From an uncultured Clostridia bacterium (GTDB lineage Bacteria > Bacillota > Clostridia > Oscillospirales > Ruminococcaceae), in NCBI GenBank assembly GCA_937893735.1, contig CALBGD010000440.1, forward strand, positions 1-21,149: a stretch of 21,149 nt of DNA, given 5' to 3'. This document shows, piece by piece, positions 1 to 8,063 of the stretch. Below the pieces are notes generated by a model. That model was not told the origin of the DNA. It worked only from the letters and a program-made list of their open reading frames with translations, and searched no databases. Position 1 is the stretch's first letter, and each line of letters starts with the position of its first letter. The translations under genes and the position numbers were made by a program.

Positions 1-227
1 TGCCCGCGCATATACTGTTCTACACGAACCGCCGCGCGCTGGTGCTCCGTTATGACGCGATAAAAACAGTCGTCCAGAAAAAGAACGGCGACCTGCTTCT
101 GGTGACCTCCTCCGGGGATATCACCATGCCGGTCAAGGCGGGCGAAAACGCCGGGATAATATTCGCAGTTCTGCGCAGCCGCAATCCTGAGATAAAGGCG
201 GGCGGCAAAGAAACCGAAAGGACATAA
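1..227 (+). CDS. C-terminal fragment of an unidentified protein
   Basis: The reading frame is open from the left edge (first full codon at base 3) to the TAA at 225-227, so only about 74 C-terminal residues are visible and the start lies outside the window. The fragment begins with a run that looks like alternating beta strands (around ILFYTNRRALVLRYDAIKTV) and ends in a basic, Lys/Arg/Glu-rich tail. There is no recognisable motif. It could be the end of a PH-like or similar small beta-rich domain, but that is a guess. Its stop lies 7 bases before plsY, so it is probably cotranscribed with it. A GTG at 42 could act as an internal start, but the open frame upstream makes a longer protein more likely. 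Confidence 0.6.
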   Translation, partial: PAHILFYTNRRALVLRYDAIKTVVQKKNGDLLLVTSSGDITMPVKAGENAGIIFAVLRSRNPEIKAGGKETERT

Positions 228-234
228 ACTCACA

Positions 235-897
235 ATGATGTGGATATGCTATATCATCATGCTTGCCGTGCCCTATCTTCTCGGCGGCATAAACACCTCG
301 ATAATCGTAACGAAGCTTCGCACCGGAAAGGATATCCGGACGATGGGCAGCGGCAACGCAGGTCTCACGAACACCCTGCGCACGCAGGGAAAGGCTGTCG
401 CCGGGATAGTTCTCCTGGGCGACGTAGCTAAATCCGTGCTGGCAATATGGGCGGTAAGGCTCGCGTTCCTGTTCATCGGCGGCGTGGACACCACCGTGCT
501 TGAAAACGGCATGAACTGGGTCGGCTATATGGCTGGATTCATGGCTGTGGTAGGTCATGTGTTCCCGCTGTATTACGGCTTCCGCGGCGGCAAGGGAGTG
601 CTCTCAGCCATCTCCGCGATATTCACCCTCGACTGGCGCACCGGCTGCGTGCTGCTTGCGGTTTTCATTGTCATCGTCGCAATAACACGCTATGTTTCTC
701 TCGGAAGCTGCATCGCCTCTTTCCTCTACGGCTTCGGGGTACTCGTTTTCGTTTACTTCATGGATAAGGACCCGGCGGGGCTTGCTTGTATGTTCATAGC
801 GTTCTTCACAGCGGCTCTGGTCATCTATATGCACCGCGGGAATATCCACAGGCTTGTCACACATACGGAAAAGAAGCTCGGAGAAAAGGCTAAGTAA
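235..897 (+). CDS. plsY: Glycerol-3-phosphate acyltransferase PlsY
   Basis: This 220-residue integral membrane enzyme moves the acyl group of acyl-phosphate to glycerol-3-phosphate, giving lysophosphatidic acid, the first committed step of phospholipid synthesis in most Firmicutes. The three family motifs are visible: GSGNAGLTN near residues 38-46, LGDVAKS near 61-67, and GHVFPLYYGFRGGKG near 107-121. Several hydrophobic segments between them fit the usual multi-pass topology, and the length is normal for the family. Two consecutive ATG codons (235, 238) are possible starts; an AAAGGA site lies 12 bases before the first. The stop codon overlaps the next start by one base (TAATG), so the downstream acetyltransferase is probably translationally coupled. 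gpsA, which supplies its glycerol-3-phosphate substrate, is two genes downstream. Confidence 0.93.
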   Translation: MMWICYIIMLAVPYLLGGINTSIIVTKLRTGKDIRTMGSGNAGLTNTLRTQGKAVAGIVLLGDVAKSVLAIWAVRLAFLFIGGVDTTVLENGMNWVGYMAGFMAVVGHVFPLYYGFRGGKGVLSAISAIFTLDWRTGCVLLAVFIVIVAITRYVSLGSCIASFLYGFGVLVFVYFMDKDPAGLACMFIAFFTAALVIYMHRGNIHRLVTHTEKKLGEKAK

Positions 898-1409
898 TGA
901 AAGCTCTGTTCAGCACCGAAAGGCTCACGGTAAGAAAATTCCGTCCGGAGGACTCCGGCGACCTCGCCGAGATACTCACCGACAAGGCTGTGACATACTT
1001 CGAGCCATATGAAACATTCACCAGCGAAGCCTGCATTCAGGAAGCGAAAAACTTCTCCGAAAGCGAGGAATTCTACGCGGTGGCGCTGGGCGAAAAAGTC
1101 ATAGGCAAGATATATTTCTCGAAAAGAGCGCACGGAAGCTACGAAATAGGCTACACGTTCAACGCCGCCTATCAGGGTTTCGGCTACGCCTCTGAGAGCA
1201 TCAGCGGCATGATGAGATACGCGTTTGAAAGGCTGGGGGCCCGCCGCATAATCGCGGAGGTAAACGCCCGCAACACCCATTCGCTGAAGCTTGTGGAGCG
1301 CCTTGGAATGCGTAAGGAAGCGCACTTCCGGGAATATATGCCGCGAAAAGAGGACGACGGTATATACGACGACCTGTGCGTTTTCGCCGTGCTGAAAAAC
1401 GAAATATAA
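897..1409 (+). CDS. GNAT-family N-acetyltransferase, RimJ/RimL-like
   Basis: This 170-residue protein has the layout of the Acetyltransf_3 (RimJ/RimL) branch of the GNAT superfamily: an N-terminal start of the type LFSTERLTVRKFRPED, a central beta strand IGYTF (residues 84-88), the acetyl-CoA pyrophosphate-binding loop YQGFGYASE (92-100), and the motif B stretch VNARNTHSLKLVERLGM (122-138). Family members transfer an acetyl group from acetyl-CoA to protein N-termini or small amines; the substrate here cannot be read from the sequence. The ATG overlaps the plsY stop by one base, indicating coupling. It sits between plsY and gpsA, but a direct role in lipid synthesis is not established. Confidence 0.85.
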   Translation: MKALFSTERLTVRKFRPEDSGDLAEILTDKAVTYFEPYETFTSEACIQEAKNFSESEEFYAVALGEKVIGKIYFSKRAHGSYEIGYTFNAAYQGFGYASESISGMMRYAFERLGARRIIAEVNARNTHSLKLVERLGMRKEAHFREYMPRKEDDGIYDDLCVFAVLKNEI

Positions 1410-1435
1410 GGCAATAAATCTGGAGGTCTATCGCA

Positions 1436-2437
1436 ATGGCAAAGATAACGATACTGGGCTGCGGCTACGGAACAGCCCTCGGAGTGCTGTTCAGCACCTA
1501 CGGTCACGAGGTAGTGACCTGGACAAAATTCGAGCAGGAAGCGGAGCTCCTCCGCACTGAGCGCGAGCACAAACGGCTGCTTCCCGGGGTGAAGCTCCCG
1601 GAGAATCTGGGAGTCACCACAGATCCGAAATGCGTAAGCGGCGCAGATTTCGTCCTTGTTGCGATACCATCTCCGTTCTTCCGCGAGGCCGTGCATACCG
1701 TAAAGCCCTACATCGGGAAAAACACCGTTGTGATAAACGTCAGCAAGGGACTTGAGGCCGCGACAGGCTATCGGCTATCCCAGATAATCAGCGAGGAGCT
1801 CCCGGAGAATCCGGTTGGAGTCATCACCGGCCCCTGTCACGCAGAGGAGATAGCGCGGCTTGTCCCCACCACCGAGGTATGCGCCAGCGACAATGACGGC
1901 GTTGCGGAGTACGTTCAGCGCACCCTCTCAAACGAGGTGTACCGCATTTACGTCAACGATGATGTTGCCGGCTGCGAGCTGGGCGGAGTTCTCAAAAACC
2001 CGATAGCCCTCGGCTGCGGGATTGCCCGGGGCATGGGGCTTGGCGACAACACTGTCGCAGCGCTCATGACCCGCGGAATGACCGAGATAACCCGCCTTGG
2101 CGTAGGTCTCGGCGCTAACTGGAAAACCTTCACCGGCATGGCGGGGATAGGCGACCTGATAGTTACCTGCACCTCCCTGCACTCCCGCAATTTCCGCGCG
2201 GGGAACCTCATCGGCAAGGGCGTACCCGCCGCCGAGGCAGTAAAGCAGATAGGAACCGTAGAGGGCTACACCAGCAGCATAATCGCCTACAAACTGGCTC
2301 AGGAGCACGGCATAGACACCCCGATAATCGAGCAGATAGTCAAGGTATGCTACGAAAACGGCGACCCCAGACAGAGCATTTCCGCGCTGATGACAAGAAA
2401 GAGCAAGCACGAGCGCGAAGTGTTCTGGATGGACTGA
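1436..2437 (+). CDS. gpsA: NAD(P)-dependent glycerol-3-phosphate dehydrogenase, with shortened nucleotide-binding loop
   Basis: This 333-residue cytoplasmic enzyme reduces dihydroxyacetone phosphate to sn-glycerol-3-phosphate, the backbone used by PlsY. Family landmarks are clear: VSKG (residues 102-105), GPCHAEE (132-138), ELGGVLKNPIA (181-191, with Lys187 in the catalytic position), TRGMTEITRLG (212-222) and GDLIVTCTSLHSRN (239-252). The N-terminal Rossmann loop reads GCGYGTALG, one residue shorter than the usual GxGxxGTAL form; GPCH replaces the common GPSH and RNF replaces RNR. These suggest a diverged lineage variant rather than a pseudogene, since the frame and all other blocks are intact. 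The start is set by GGAGG at 1422-1426, nine bases before the ATG. Confidence 0.93.
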   Translation: MAKITILGCGYGTALGVLFSTYGHEVVTWTKFEQEAELLRTEREHKRLLPGVKLPENLGVTTDPKCVSGADFVLVAIPSPFFREAVHTVKPYIGKNTVVINVSKGLEAATGYRLSQIISEELPENPVGVITGPCHAEEIARLVPTTEVCASDNDGVAEYVQRTLSNEVYRIYVNDDVAGCELGGVLKNPIALGCGIARGMGLGDNTVAALMTRGMTEITRLGVGLGANWKTFTGMAGIGDLIVTCTSLHSRNFRAGNLIGKGVPAAEAVKQIGTVEGYTSSIIAYKLAQEHGIDTPIIEQIVKVCYENGDPRQSISALMTRKSKHEREVFWMD

Positions 2438-2450
2438 GAAAGAGGAACCG

Positions 2451-3323
2451 ATGAATCATAAGATCCCGGCTACCATAAAGGAGCAGGTGCAGAAGCTCCG
2501 CGACCGCGGCTGTATAATCAGGGACGAAAAGCTCGCAGAGGAAACGCTGACCTACATCAACTACTTACGCCTGTCGGACTATTTCGCTCCGTTCACCGTC
2601 CGCAAGGGACTGTACGAGGAAGGCACCACGTTCGAAAATATCCTGCGCGTATACGAGTCTGACCGCAAGCTGCGCAGCATTCTCCTCGCCTCCCTTGAGG
2701 AGACTGAGATAGCCATGCGCGCGGCGGTATCCAACTACCACGCCCTGAAATACGGCGCGCTGGGGTACCTGAATCCCTCTACGTTCGACTTCCGGCACAA
2801 TCACCAGCAGTTCATGAACAAAGTGAAGCACCTCATCGAGGTCAACGACGACCGTGAATTCGTGCGGCACTACAACTCGAAATACTGCGGCGCATTCCCG
2901 CTGTGGGTGGTTATGGAGCTGTTCAGCTTCGGCACGCTGGCATTCTTCTACAAGGATATGCAGAGCGCCGACAAAAAGGAGCTGGCGGAGCGCTATTACG
3001 GCTGTTCCAGCACGGAACTCGACAACTGGCTGTTCTGCCTGAACGAGCTTCGCAACTACTGCGCGCACTACAACCGCCTTTACGGGAATACCTTCCCGGT
3101 GGAGCCGAAAACTCCCCGCAGATGGGAGGGCGAACCGCTCAATGCAGACGTTTTCGGCTACATAATCGTGATGAAACAGCTTGCTCACAACCACGCTGCA
3201 TGGAACGAGCGCGTCGTAAAGCCCATATCAAGGCTTATAAGAAAGAACTCCGACGTTCTTCGCCTTAAAGACCTCGGATTCCCGGAAAACGGCTGGGAAG
3301 AAGCTATAACGTATATTGAATAA
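2451..3323 (+). CDS. Abi_2 family (AbiD/AbiF-like) abortive infection protein with HEPN motif
   Basis: This 290-residue protein matches the Abi_2 family. The N-terminal block around YINYLRLSDYFAPF (residues 35-48) and the helical segment FENILRVYESDRKLRSILL (61-79) followed by EETEIAMR are typical. Near residues 199-210 lies ELRNYCAHYNRL, which contains the R-N-x-x-x-H (Rx4H) signature of HEPN ribonucleases at Arg201 and His206. Family members characterised in lactococci stop phage growth by killing or arresting the infected cell; RNA cleavage is inferred from the HEPN motif. The AGAGG site at 2440-2444 precedes the ATG, only 13 bases after gpsA, so it appears to be transcribed with housekeeping lipid genes. 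GC content and codon use look like those of its neighbours, which argues against very recent transfer. Confidence 0.85.
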   Translation: MNHKIPATIKEQVQKLRDRGCIIRDEKLAEETLTYINYLRLSDYFAPFTVRKGLYEEGTTFENILRVYESDRKLRSILLASLEETEIAMRAAVSNYHALKYGALGYLNPSTFDFRHNHQQFMNKVKHLIEVNDDREFVRHYNSKYCGAFPLWVVMELFSFGTLAFFYKDMQSADKKELAERYYGCSSTELDNWLFCLNELRNYCAHYNRLYGNTFPVEPKTPRRWEGEPLNADVFGYIIVMKQLAHNHAAWNERVVKPISRLIRKNSDVLRLKDLGFPENGWEEAITYIE

Positions 3324-3331
3324 AAACACCT

Positions 3332-3354
3332 GATGTGCCGCTTTGCGGCACATT
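3332..3354 (+). other. Hairpin between abi and terB-like genes
   Basis: An 8-bp perfect stem (ATGTGCCG at 3333-3340 with CGGCACAT at 3346-3353) closes a five-base loop CTTTG, whose ends can also pair. It is followed by TAATAATAGG rather than a T-run, so it is at best a weak terminator. It may instead be an mRNA processing or stability element between two cotranscribed genes. Confidence 0.45.
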
Positions 3355-3360
3355 AATAAT

Positions 3361-3370
3361 AGGGGGGTGA
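3361..3370 (+). promoter_or_regulatory. Strong Shine-Dalgarno site that sets the GTG start of the TerB-like gene
   Basis: AGGGGGGTGA is close to the full anti-Shine-Dalgarno complement and sits five bases before GTG 3376. It argues against the upstream in-frame TTG at 3343. Confidence 0.75.
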
Positions 3371-3375
3371 TTTCC

Positions 3376-5313
3376 GTGTCCGACAAATTCCGTCTGATGT
3401 TCGACAGCAAGGCAAAATCCCGGGAGGAGATACAGGAAGAGCTCAAACGCATTATGGAAATGCGCGACCAGCCCGCCCCGGAGGAGCCCGTTTCACAGCC
3501 GGAACGGCCCGCCGACATCACTCAGGTGGTGCGGGAATCCGTGCAGGACAAGATACGGAACATCGTCCGGGAGGCGGTCCAGACCGCGCAGGAGGACCGC
3601 GAAAAATCCTACGGCGAGAAGATCCCCCCGCGCGAACCGCGCCCCAGCGTTGATTATCTTGGGAGCGCTCCACAAATGCTGGAGCCGGACGAGCTTGCCT
3701 ACGCCCCCTCCATGTACGAGGAAGAGGACGAAAGCTCAGCTATCCGCATGAAAATAGAGGAAATGCGGCGGCTTGGTCAGGTGTTCTACAACGGATATAT
3801 GCTCCGGCAGTGCGCCGAGGAAACGCTTGTGAAGCAGGGGCTTTTCATGGCAGATGTCACCGATGATTTCTCCCGGAACTGCTTCTGCGGCATAGAGCGC
3901 CCCATTTACGGCGCGCTCTCCACTGACCAGCTCCGGACCTACTTCACATGGCGCACACACGCCCGCGGGGGAATCTACAACATTGTTGACAAGCCCTACG
4001 TCATGCTGTACTGCTATGAGCTGCTGAACAAAATCGGCGTGCTCTCCGCGTACGATGCCTACAACCGGCTTTCCGGCGTGTGGGAGGGGTGCCGCGGCTT
4101 CTGTCCGGCGCTGGATTCCGTTATGCCGCGCTGGCTCAAGGATTTCCGCGCGTTCAACGAGATAAGCGCCGGGGATTTCTCCCCCGCCGAGGAGCTCGAC
4201 CGCTCCAGCGACCCGGCAGATTCCGCGATACTGGAGCACAGATATTCCGGTCTGCTGGACGCAATGCTGGAGCGCTCCGGCTATAATCTCCGGGGGAGCA
4301 TCTTCTTCAAGGGAAACGAAAAGCTGATAGAAAGCGCACTGGAGCCGGTTCTCTCCGCGCTGGACAGGTATTTCACCGAGTTCGGGGTTTCCATGTTCGA
4401 GCTGCTGTGCGGCAGGCTCCAGAAAAATTTCAACTGGCAGCCGTTCAGCGGTGCGCTTGTTGACCGCGACCGCATGGACGGATTCCACACACTGGTGATA
4501 AGCCCCACGGAGCGCTACTCCGTGAAGCGCCGCGAGCCCTGCCTTGAAACCTTTGAACGCGCCCCCTACCGGAATTTCATCGGCTGGATATTAAAGAGCA
4601 TAGAATCCGTGCTCCGCAAGAGGACGGGATTCCGCTACCCGATACAGCCTAACATCTCGGCGGTGCTTGGCGATTTCGCGAACCGCGACCGCCTGCTGCG
4701 CCCGGCGGAGGCTCCGGAATTCCAGCAGCTTATCCCGGATACCGTTAACGCATGGTGCGACGAGCACGGGATATTCCCGCCGAAAAAGCAGAAGAAGCGC
4801 CCTGCGTACAACTACGATGAAGCTCCGGAGAGCGCCGCTGAAAAGCCGGCTCCCGCGCCCGTGGAGATAGACGTTAGCAAGCTTGCGAAGATACGCGAGG
4901 AATCGGACGAGACCACACGAAAGCTCATTGTTGAGGAAGCCGACACGCTCCCTCCCGAGGACATTGCCGGAAAAATGCAGGACATCGAAGCGGACAGCTT
5001 CGAAGAGCAGACCGAGAGCTTTACGGAGGACTACGCTCCGTCTGCGGCGGCTCCTGCCGGGAATATCGGCGCGCTTGCGCCGGGCTGGCGGGAATTTGCG
5101 GAGTCTCTCACAGCGGAGGACATCGCGCTGCTGAAAGCCCTTCTTGACGGCACGGCGGAGGCTCTCTGCCGCTCCCGGGGTGTAATGCCGGAAACGGAAT
5201 ACGACCGCATAAACGGCTCCGCCATGGAGAACACCGGGGACGTGCTGATAGAAAACGGCGCGGTCATTGAGGACTACCTACCGGACGTTCAGAAAATCAT
5301 CTCGCTTATATAA
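3376..5313 (+). CDS. TerB_N / TerB_C domain protein (tellurite-resistance-associated family)
   Basis: This is a 645-residue soluble protein. The first ~120 residues are charged and low-complexity, with helical or coiled-coil stretches (residues 12-80). Residues ~120-260 resemble the TerB_N domain, including LSTDQLRTYFTWRTHARGG (181-199) and the following YVMLYCYELLNKIGV. Residues ~500-642 resemble TerB_C, starting IDVSKLAKIREES and ending with DRINGSAMENTGDVLIEN (610-627). No separate central TerB metal-binding domain is obvious. TerB_N/TerB_C proteins occur in stress-response and phage-defence neighbourhoods linked to the ter system, but their biochemical role is unknown. The start is the GTG at 3376, behind AGGGGGGTGA (3361-3370). 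An upstream in-frame TTG at 3343 lies inside a hairpin and is unlikely. The gene starts 52 bases after the abi gene, with no clear promoter between them. Confidence 0.75.
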   Translation: MSDKFRLMFDSKAKSREEIQEELKRIMEMRDQPAPEEPVSQPERPADITQVVRESVQDKIRNIVREAVQTAQEDREKSYGEKIPPREPRPSVDYLGSAPQMLEPDELAYAPSMYEEEDESSAIRMKIEEMRRLGQVFYNGYMLRQCAEETLVKQGLFMADVTDDFSRNCFCGIERPIYGALSTDQLRTYFTWRTHARGGIYNIVDKPYVMLYCYELLNKIGVLSAYDAYNRLSGVWEGCRGFCPALDSVMPRWLKDFRAFNEISAGDFSPAEELDRSSDPADSAILEHRYSGLLDAMLERSGYNLRGSIFFKGNEKLIESALEPVLSALDRYFTEFGVSMFELLCGRLQKNFNWQPFSGALVDRDRMDGFHTLVISPTERYSVKRREPCLETFERAPYRNFIGWILKSIESVLRKRTGFRYPIQPNISAVLGDFANRDRLLRPAEAPEFQQLIPDTVNAWCDEHGIFPPKKQKKRPAYNYDEAPESAAEKPAPAPVEIDVSKLAKIREESDETTRKLIVEEADTLPPEDIAGKMQDIEADSFEEQTESFTEDYAPSAAAPAGNIGALAPGWREFAESLTAEDIALLKALLDGTAEALCRSRGVMPETEYDRINGSAMENTGDVLIENGAVIEDYLPDVQKIISLI

Positions 5314-5314
5314 C

Positions 5315-5348
5315 AAAACCGGCAGACCCGAAAGCCTGCCGGTTTTTT
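5315..5348. terminator. Bidirectional intrinsic terminator between convergent operons
   Basis: An 11-bp perfect stem (5315-5325 with 5336-5346) closes the loop ACCCGAAAGC. A T-run (5343-5348) follows on the plus strand. The AAAA at 5315-5318 gives a T-run on the minus strand. It ends both the plus-strand plsY-to-TerB run and the minus-strand rpmH-to-jag operon. Confidence 0.92.
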
Positions 5349-5362
5349 ATGTTGTTCTGTAA

Positions 5363-6361
5363 TTAAAGCTCGATCTTTCCGTAGAGTGTTGCGCTCTTTT
5401 CAGCTTCAACGGTCTCCTTGGAGAACTCGCCTGCGTTTGCATTCTCGTCCGGCTCGTATGTTCTGCGCTTGTACTCACGCTCAAAGCTGGTGGAGAATCC
5501 GGTGGACTGACGATAGTTCCTTGTGCTGCCGTTTCCGCCGCCCCTGCGGTCATTGCGGTCGCCGTTTCTTCTCGGACGGCGGTTGTCGAACTTGGGCTTG
5601 TCGGCGTAGATAACTACCTTTCTGTAAGGCTCAACGCCGGTGGAGTGGCTGGATACGCCCTCTATCTCGGCAACGCAGCTATGAATGATTCTGCGCTCAT
5701 AGGGATTCATTGGCTCGAGGGCGATCTTTCTGCCCTGCTTGATGACCTTTGCGGAGGTGCGCTTTGCAAGGTTCTCGAGAGCCTCGCGGCGCTTGTCGCG
5801 GTATCCGTTGCAGTCGATGGATATACGGCAATAAGACTCTTCAGCGCGGTTGCTTGCGAGGATAGTCAGGTACTGGAGGCTGTCGAGGGTCTCGCCGCGT
5901 CTGCCGATAACAACGCCGAGCTTGTCACCTGTGATATCAAGCACGATGTTTCCGTCACGGCGGATAGCATTTATTTCAAAGTTCTGGAGTCCCAGAGCGT
6001 GGAGCACGTCCGTCAGGTACTTCTTCGCGGTCTGAACCTTTGCGCTGTTCTCGATGTCGAAATCAGCGGGGAGCTCGGGAGCGCCGTCATTCTCGCCCTC
6101 GTCCTCAAAGGAGGCGGGAGCAGGCTCTTCCGTAGTGTCAGGTGATGCGACTTCCTCCACAATGATGAGTTCTTCCTCTGCGGGTGCCTCAGCCCGAGCC
6201 TCGTAGGAAGCCATTACCCTTGCAACGCCCTTCATTCCGAACAGACCCTTTCTGGGCTGCTCGAGTATGTCAAAATCAATTTCATCAGCGGAAACGCCGA
6301 ACTCGGCTGCCGCCAGCTCCTTCGCTTCGTCGATGGTCTTTGCTGTAAATTCCTTTTTCAT
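5363..6361 (-). CDS. jag: RNA-binding protein Jag / KhpB (EloR)
   Basis: This 332-residue protein has the three Jag domains in order. The N-terminal Jag_N domain spans ~1-50 (EFTAKTIDEAKELAAAEFGV). An acidic linker follows. The KH domain has the RNA-contacting GRRGETL loop near residue 155. The R3H domain contains NPYERRIIHS. After these comes an Arg/Gly/Asn-rich, probably disordered tail of about 75 residues, longer than in many homologues. KhpB works with KhpA as an RNA chaperone and affects cell elongation in streptococci. The start is the ATG at 6361, nine bases after AGGAGG (6371-6376); a GTG at 6370 directly abuts that site and is unlikely. It follows yidC by 14-23 bases, as in other Firmicutes. 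Confidence 0.92.
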   Translation of the reverse strand: MKKEFTAKTIDEAKELAAAEFGVSADEIDFDILEQPRKGLFGMKGVARVMASYEARAEAPAEEELIIVEEVASPDTTEEPAPASFEDEGENDGAPELPADFDIENSAKVQTAKKYLTDVLHALGLQNFEINAIRRDGNIVLDITGDKLGVVIGRRGETLDSLQYLTILASNRAEESYCRISIDCNGYRDKRREALENLAKRTSAKVIKQGRKIALEPMNPYERRIIHSCVAEIEGVSSHSTGVEPYRKVVIYADKPKFDNRRPRRNGDRNDRRGGGNGSTRNYRQSTGFSTSFEREYKRRTYEPDENANAGEFSKETVEAEKSATLYGKIEL

Positions 6362-6384
6362 ATAGATCACCCTCCTGTGATGGC

Positions 6385-7932
6385 TCAGGTATCGTCGTTG
6401 TCGTCCTCGTGGTATTCCTCGCCGTATTTCTCTGCGTCAGCCTTGCGCGCCTCTGCAAGCTTGCGGCGGTTGATCTCCTTCTGGGTCAGCTTCTCGCCGT
6501 TGTAATCGGCAAGGGCGTTGGGATCCTCCGACTGGCGCTTCTGCTTTTCGGCCTTTGCGGCGTTCTTCATGCGCTCGTTGTACTCAGCCTCTGCCTGCGC
6601 GCGGAGCTTAGCCGGGCTGTACAGCTTGTTGAGTATCAGCGTCTGAATAATACCGAAAGCGTAGCTTATCGTCCAGTAGAAACCTGCGCCGGCAGGTACG
6701 GTGAATACCAGCACAACGGAGAAGATAGGCATGATGAAGAACGTAGCCTTCATGCAGCCGGCATTCTGACCACCCGTGGCGCTTGTATCCATCGTCTTCA
6801 TGGATATGATGGTCTGCGCCATGGAGAACAGGAACGCGAGTATCGGGATCATGATCATCGGCCAGCCAAGGTTGCTTGCCGGGTCCTGACCGAGCGGGAT
6901 ACCAAGGAATTCGAGCTTGTCGTCAAGCTCTGTCAGCTCTGCCTTGTCGGTATCTGACAGGGAGTAAGCGGAAGCTGTGGGATCCTTCTCGATAACCGTG
7001 CCGTAGCACTCGATAGCGTAAAGCTCTCTCTGGAGAGTGGACGCCTGAGTATAGTTGATGGTAACGTCATCGCCGCTTGCGACAGCCTTTACGGTGCCGT
7101 ACTTGCGCTGAACATCCTCGACTGCCTTCTTGGTGAAGCTGCCAAAATTGTGAGCCTCCCTGTAAGCGGTCTTTTCGACCTCGTCGCCGATGGCGTCGAG
7201 CTCCTTCTGCTCTGCGTCAGTGATGACGTAGAGGTCAGTCTTTGTGAACAGGTCGTTGCCGGAATCTTCCTTGTACGCCTTGGTCATGCTGTCCTTGATG
7301 ACAGCGGATACCAGCTTCTTGCTGGTGGAATCCAGGTTGTCCCATACGGCCTCGGTCGCGGGCTCCTCGCCCTCCTTGAGGCAGTTGGTGTTGTAGTAAT
7401 CGAGTATCTTCGCAGCGTCGCGGACTATCTCGTCGTGCTTTGTCTGCGCGTCGCCGGTGAGCTCGGCAGTGTTGCCGTACTCGTCAACGAAGATCTTCGT
7501 CATAGCGACATAGTAGGATTCCTGCATGATCTGAGTGGTGTTGTTCATGTGCTTGATGTGCGTCATGGGCTTGTATACAACGTCCAGCACGCCGAACAGA
7601 AGCAGGAACGTGATCGCCATGGTTCCGCAGCCGCCCATGGGGCTGTAACCCTGCTGCTGGAGCTTTGCAAGCTCCTGCTGCTGCTTTTCCTGGTTGTTCT
7701 TGTATTTCTGCTGTATCTCCCTTACCTTGGGGGCGAAAATCGCTGACTTTGCAGTGTTCTTCTGCTGCTTGATGGCAAGCGGAAGCATGGCAAGCTTAAC
7801 GATAAATGTGAATACGAGTATGGCAACGCCGATGCTCGCGCCGGTGTTCTTGCAGATCACCTCGTAGATAGCCCACAGGATATAGCCGAGCGGGTAACCT
7901 ATGATACTGTACAGGAACTCTATTGTGTCCAC
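6385..7932 (-). CDS. yidC: Membrane protein insertase YidC/Oxa1 with a large extracytoplasmic insertion
   Basis: YidC inserts and folds proteins in the cytoplasmic membrane, alone or with Sec. Read from GTG 7932 the protein has 515 residues. An N-terminal membrane segment lies at ~11-28. The first conserved YidC segment is at ~33-54 (ILVFTFIVKLAMLPLAIKQQ), followed by a Gln/Lys-rich cytoplasmic coiled region at ~55-95 and the second segment at ~101-120. The remaining segments lie at ~355-440, then a basic tail. Between ~125 and ~345 is a hydrophilic region of roughly 200 residues where most Gram-positive YidCs have a short loop. The conserved Arg of the hydrophilic groove appears as Lys46. 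The start is uncertain: GAAAGGAC lies almost against the GTG, while an ATA three codons downstream is better spaced, and a TTG at 7998 would add 22 residues. Confidence 0.9.
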   Translation of the reverse strand: MDTIEFLYSIIGYPLGYILWAIYEVICKNTGASIGVAILVFTFIVKLAMLPLAIKQQKNTAKSAIFAPKVREIQQKYKNNQEKQQQELAKLQQQGYSPMGGCGTMAITFLLLFGVLDVVYKPMTHIKHMNNTTQIMQESYYVAMTKIFVDEYGNTAELTGDAQTKHDEIVRDAAKILDYYNTNCLKEGEEPATEAVWDNLDSTSKKLVSAVIKDSMTKAYKEDSGNDLFTKTDLYVITDAEQKELDAIGDEVEKTAYREAHNFGSFTKKAVEDVQRKYGTVKAVASGDDVTINYTQASTLQRELYAIECYGTVIEKDPTASAYSLSDTDKAELTELDDKLEFLGIPLGQDPASNLGWPMIMIPILAFLFSMAQTIISMKTMDTSATGGQNAGCMKATFFIMPIFSVVLVFTVPAGAGFYWTISYAFGIIQTLILNKLYSPAKLRAQAEAEYNERMKNAAKAEKQKRQSEDPNALADYNGEKLTQKEINRRKLAEARKADAEKYGEEYHEDDNDDT

Positions 7933-8063
7933 GTCCTTTCGTCTTGTGCAGCGCCTGTGGTTGAGAGGCTTTCGCGCCGCGTGTCCTCCGACCGGCAATC
8001 TCCGGCGGAAATGAATGGTATAAGGTGTATATATAATGCGGCATTCCGCAGTTATATTCGCTT

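Noticed and set aside
3343..3375. TTG start at 3343 for the TerB-like protein
   Set aside because: It lies in the 3' half of a hairpin with no ribosome site. GTG 3376 has a near-perfect one.
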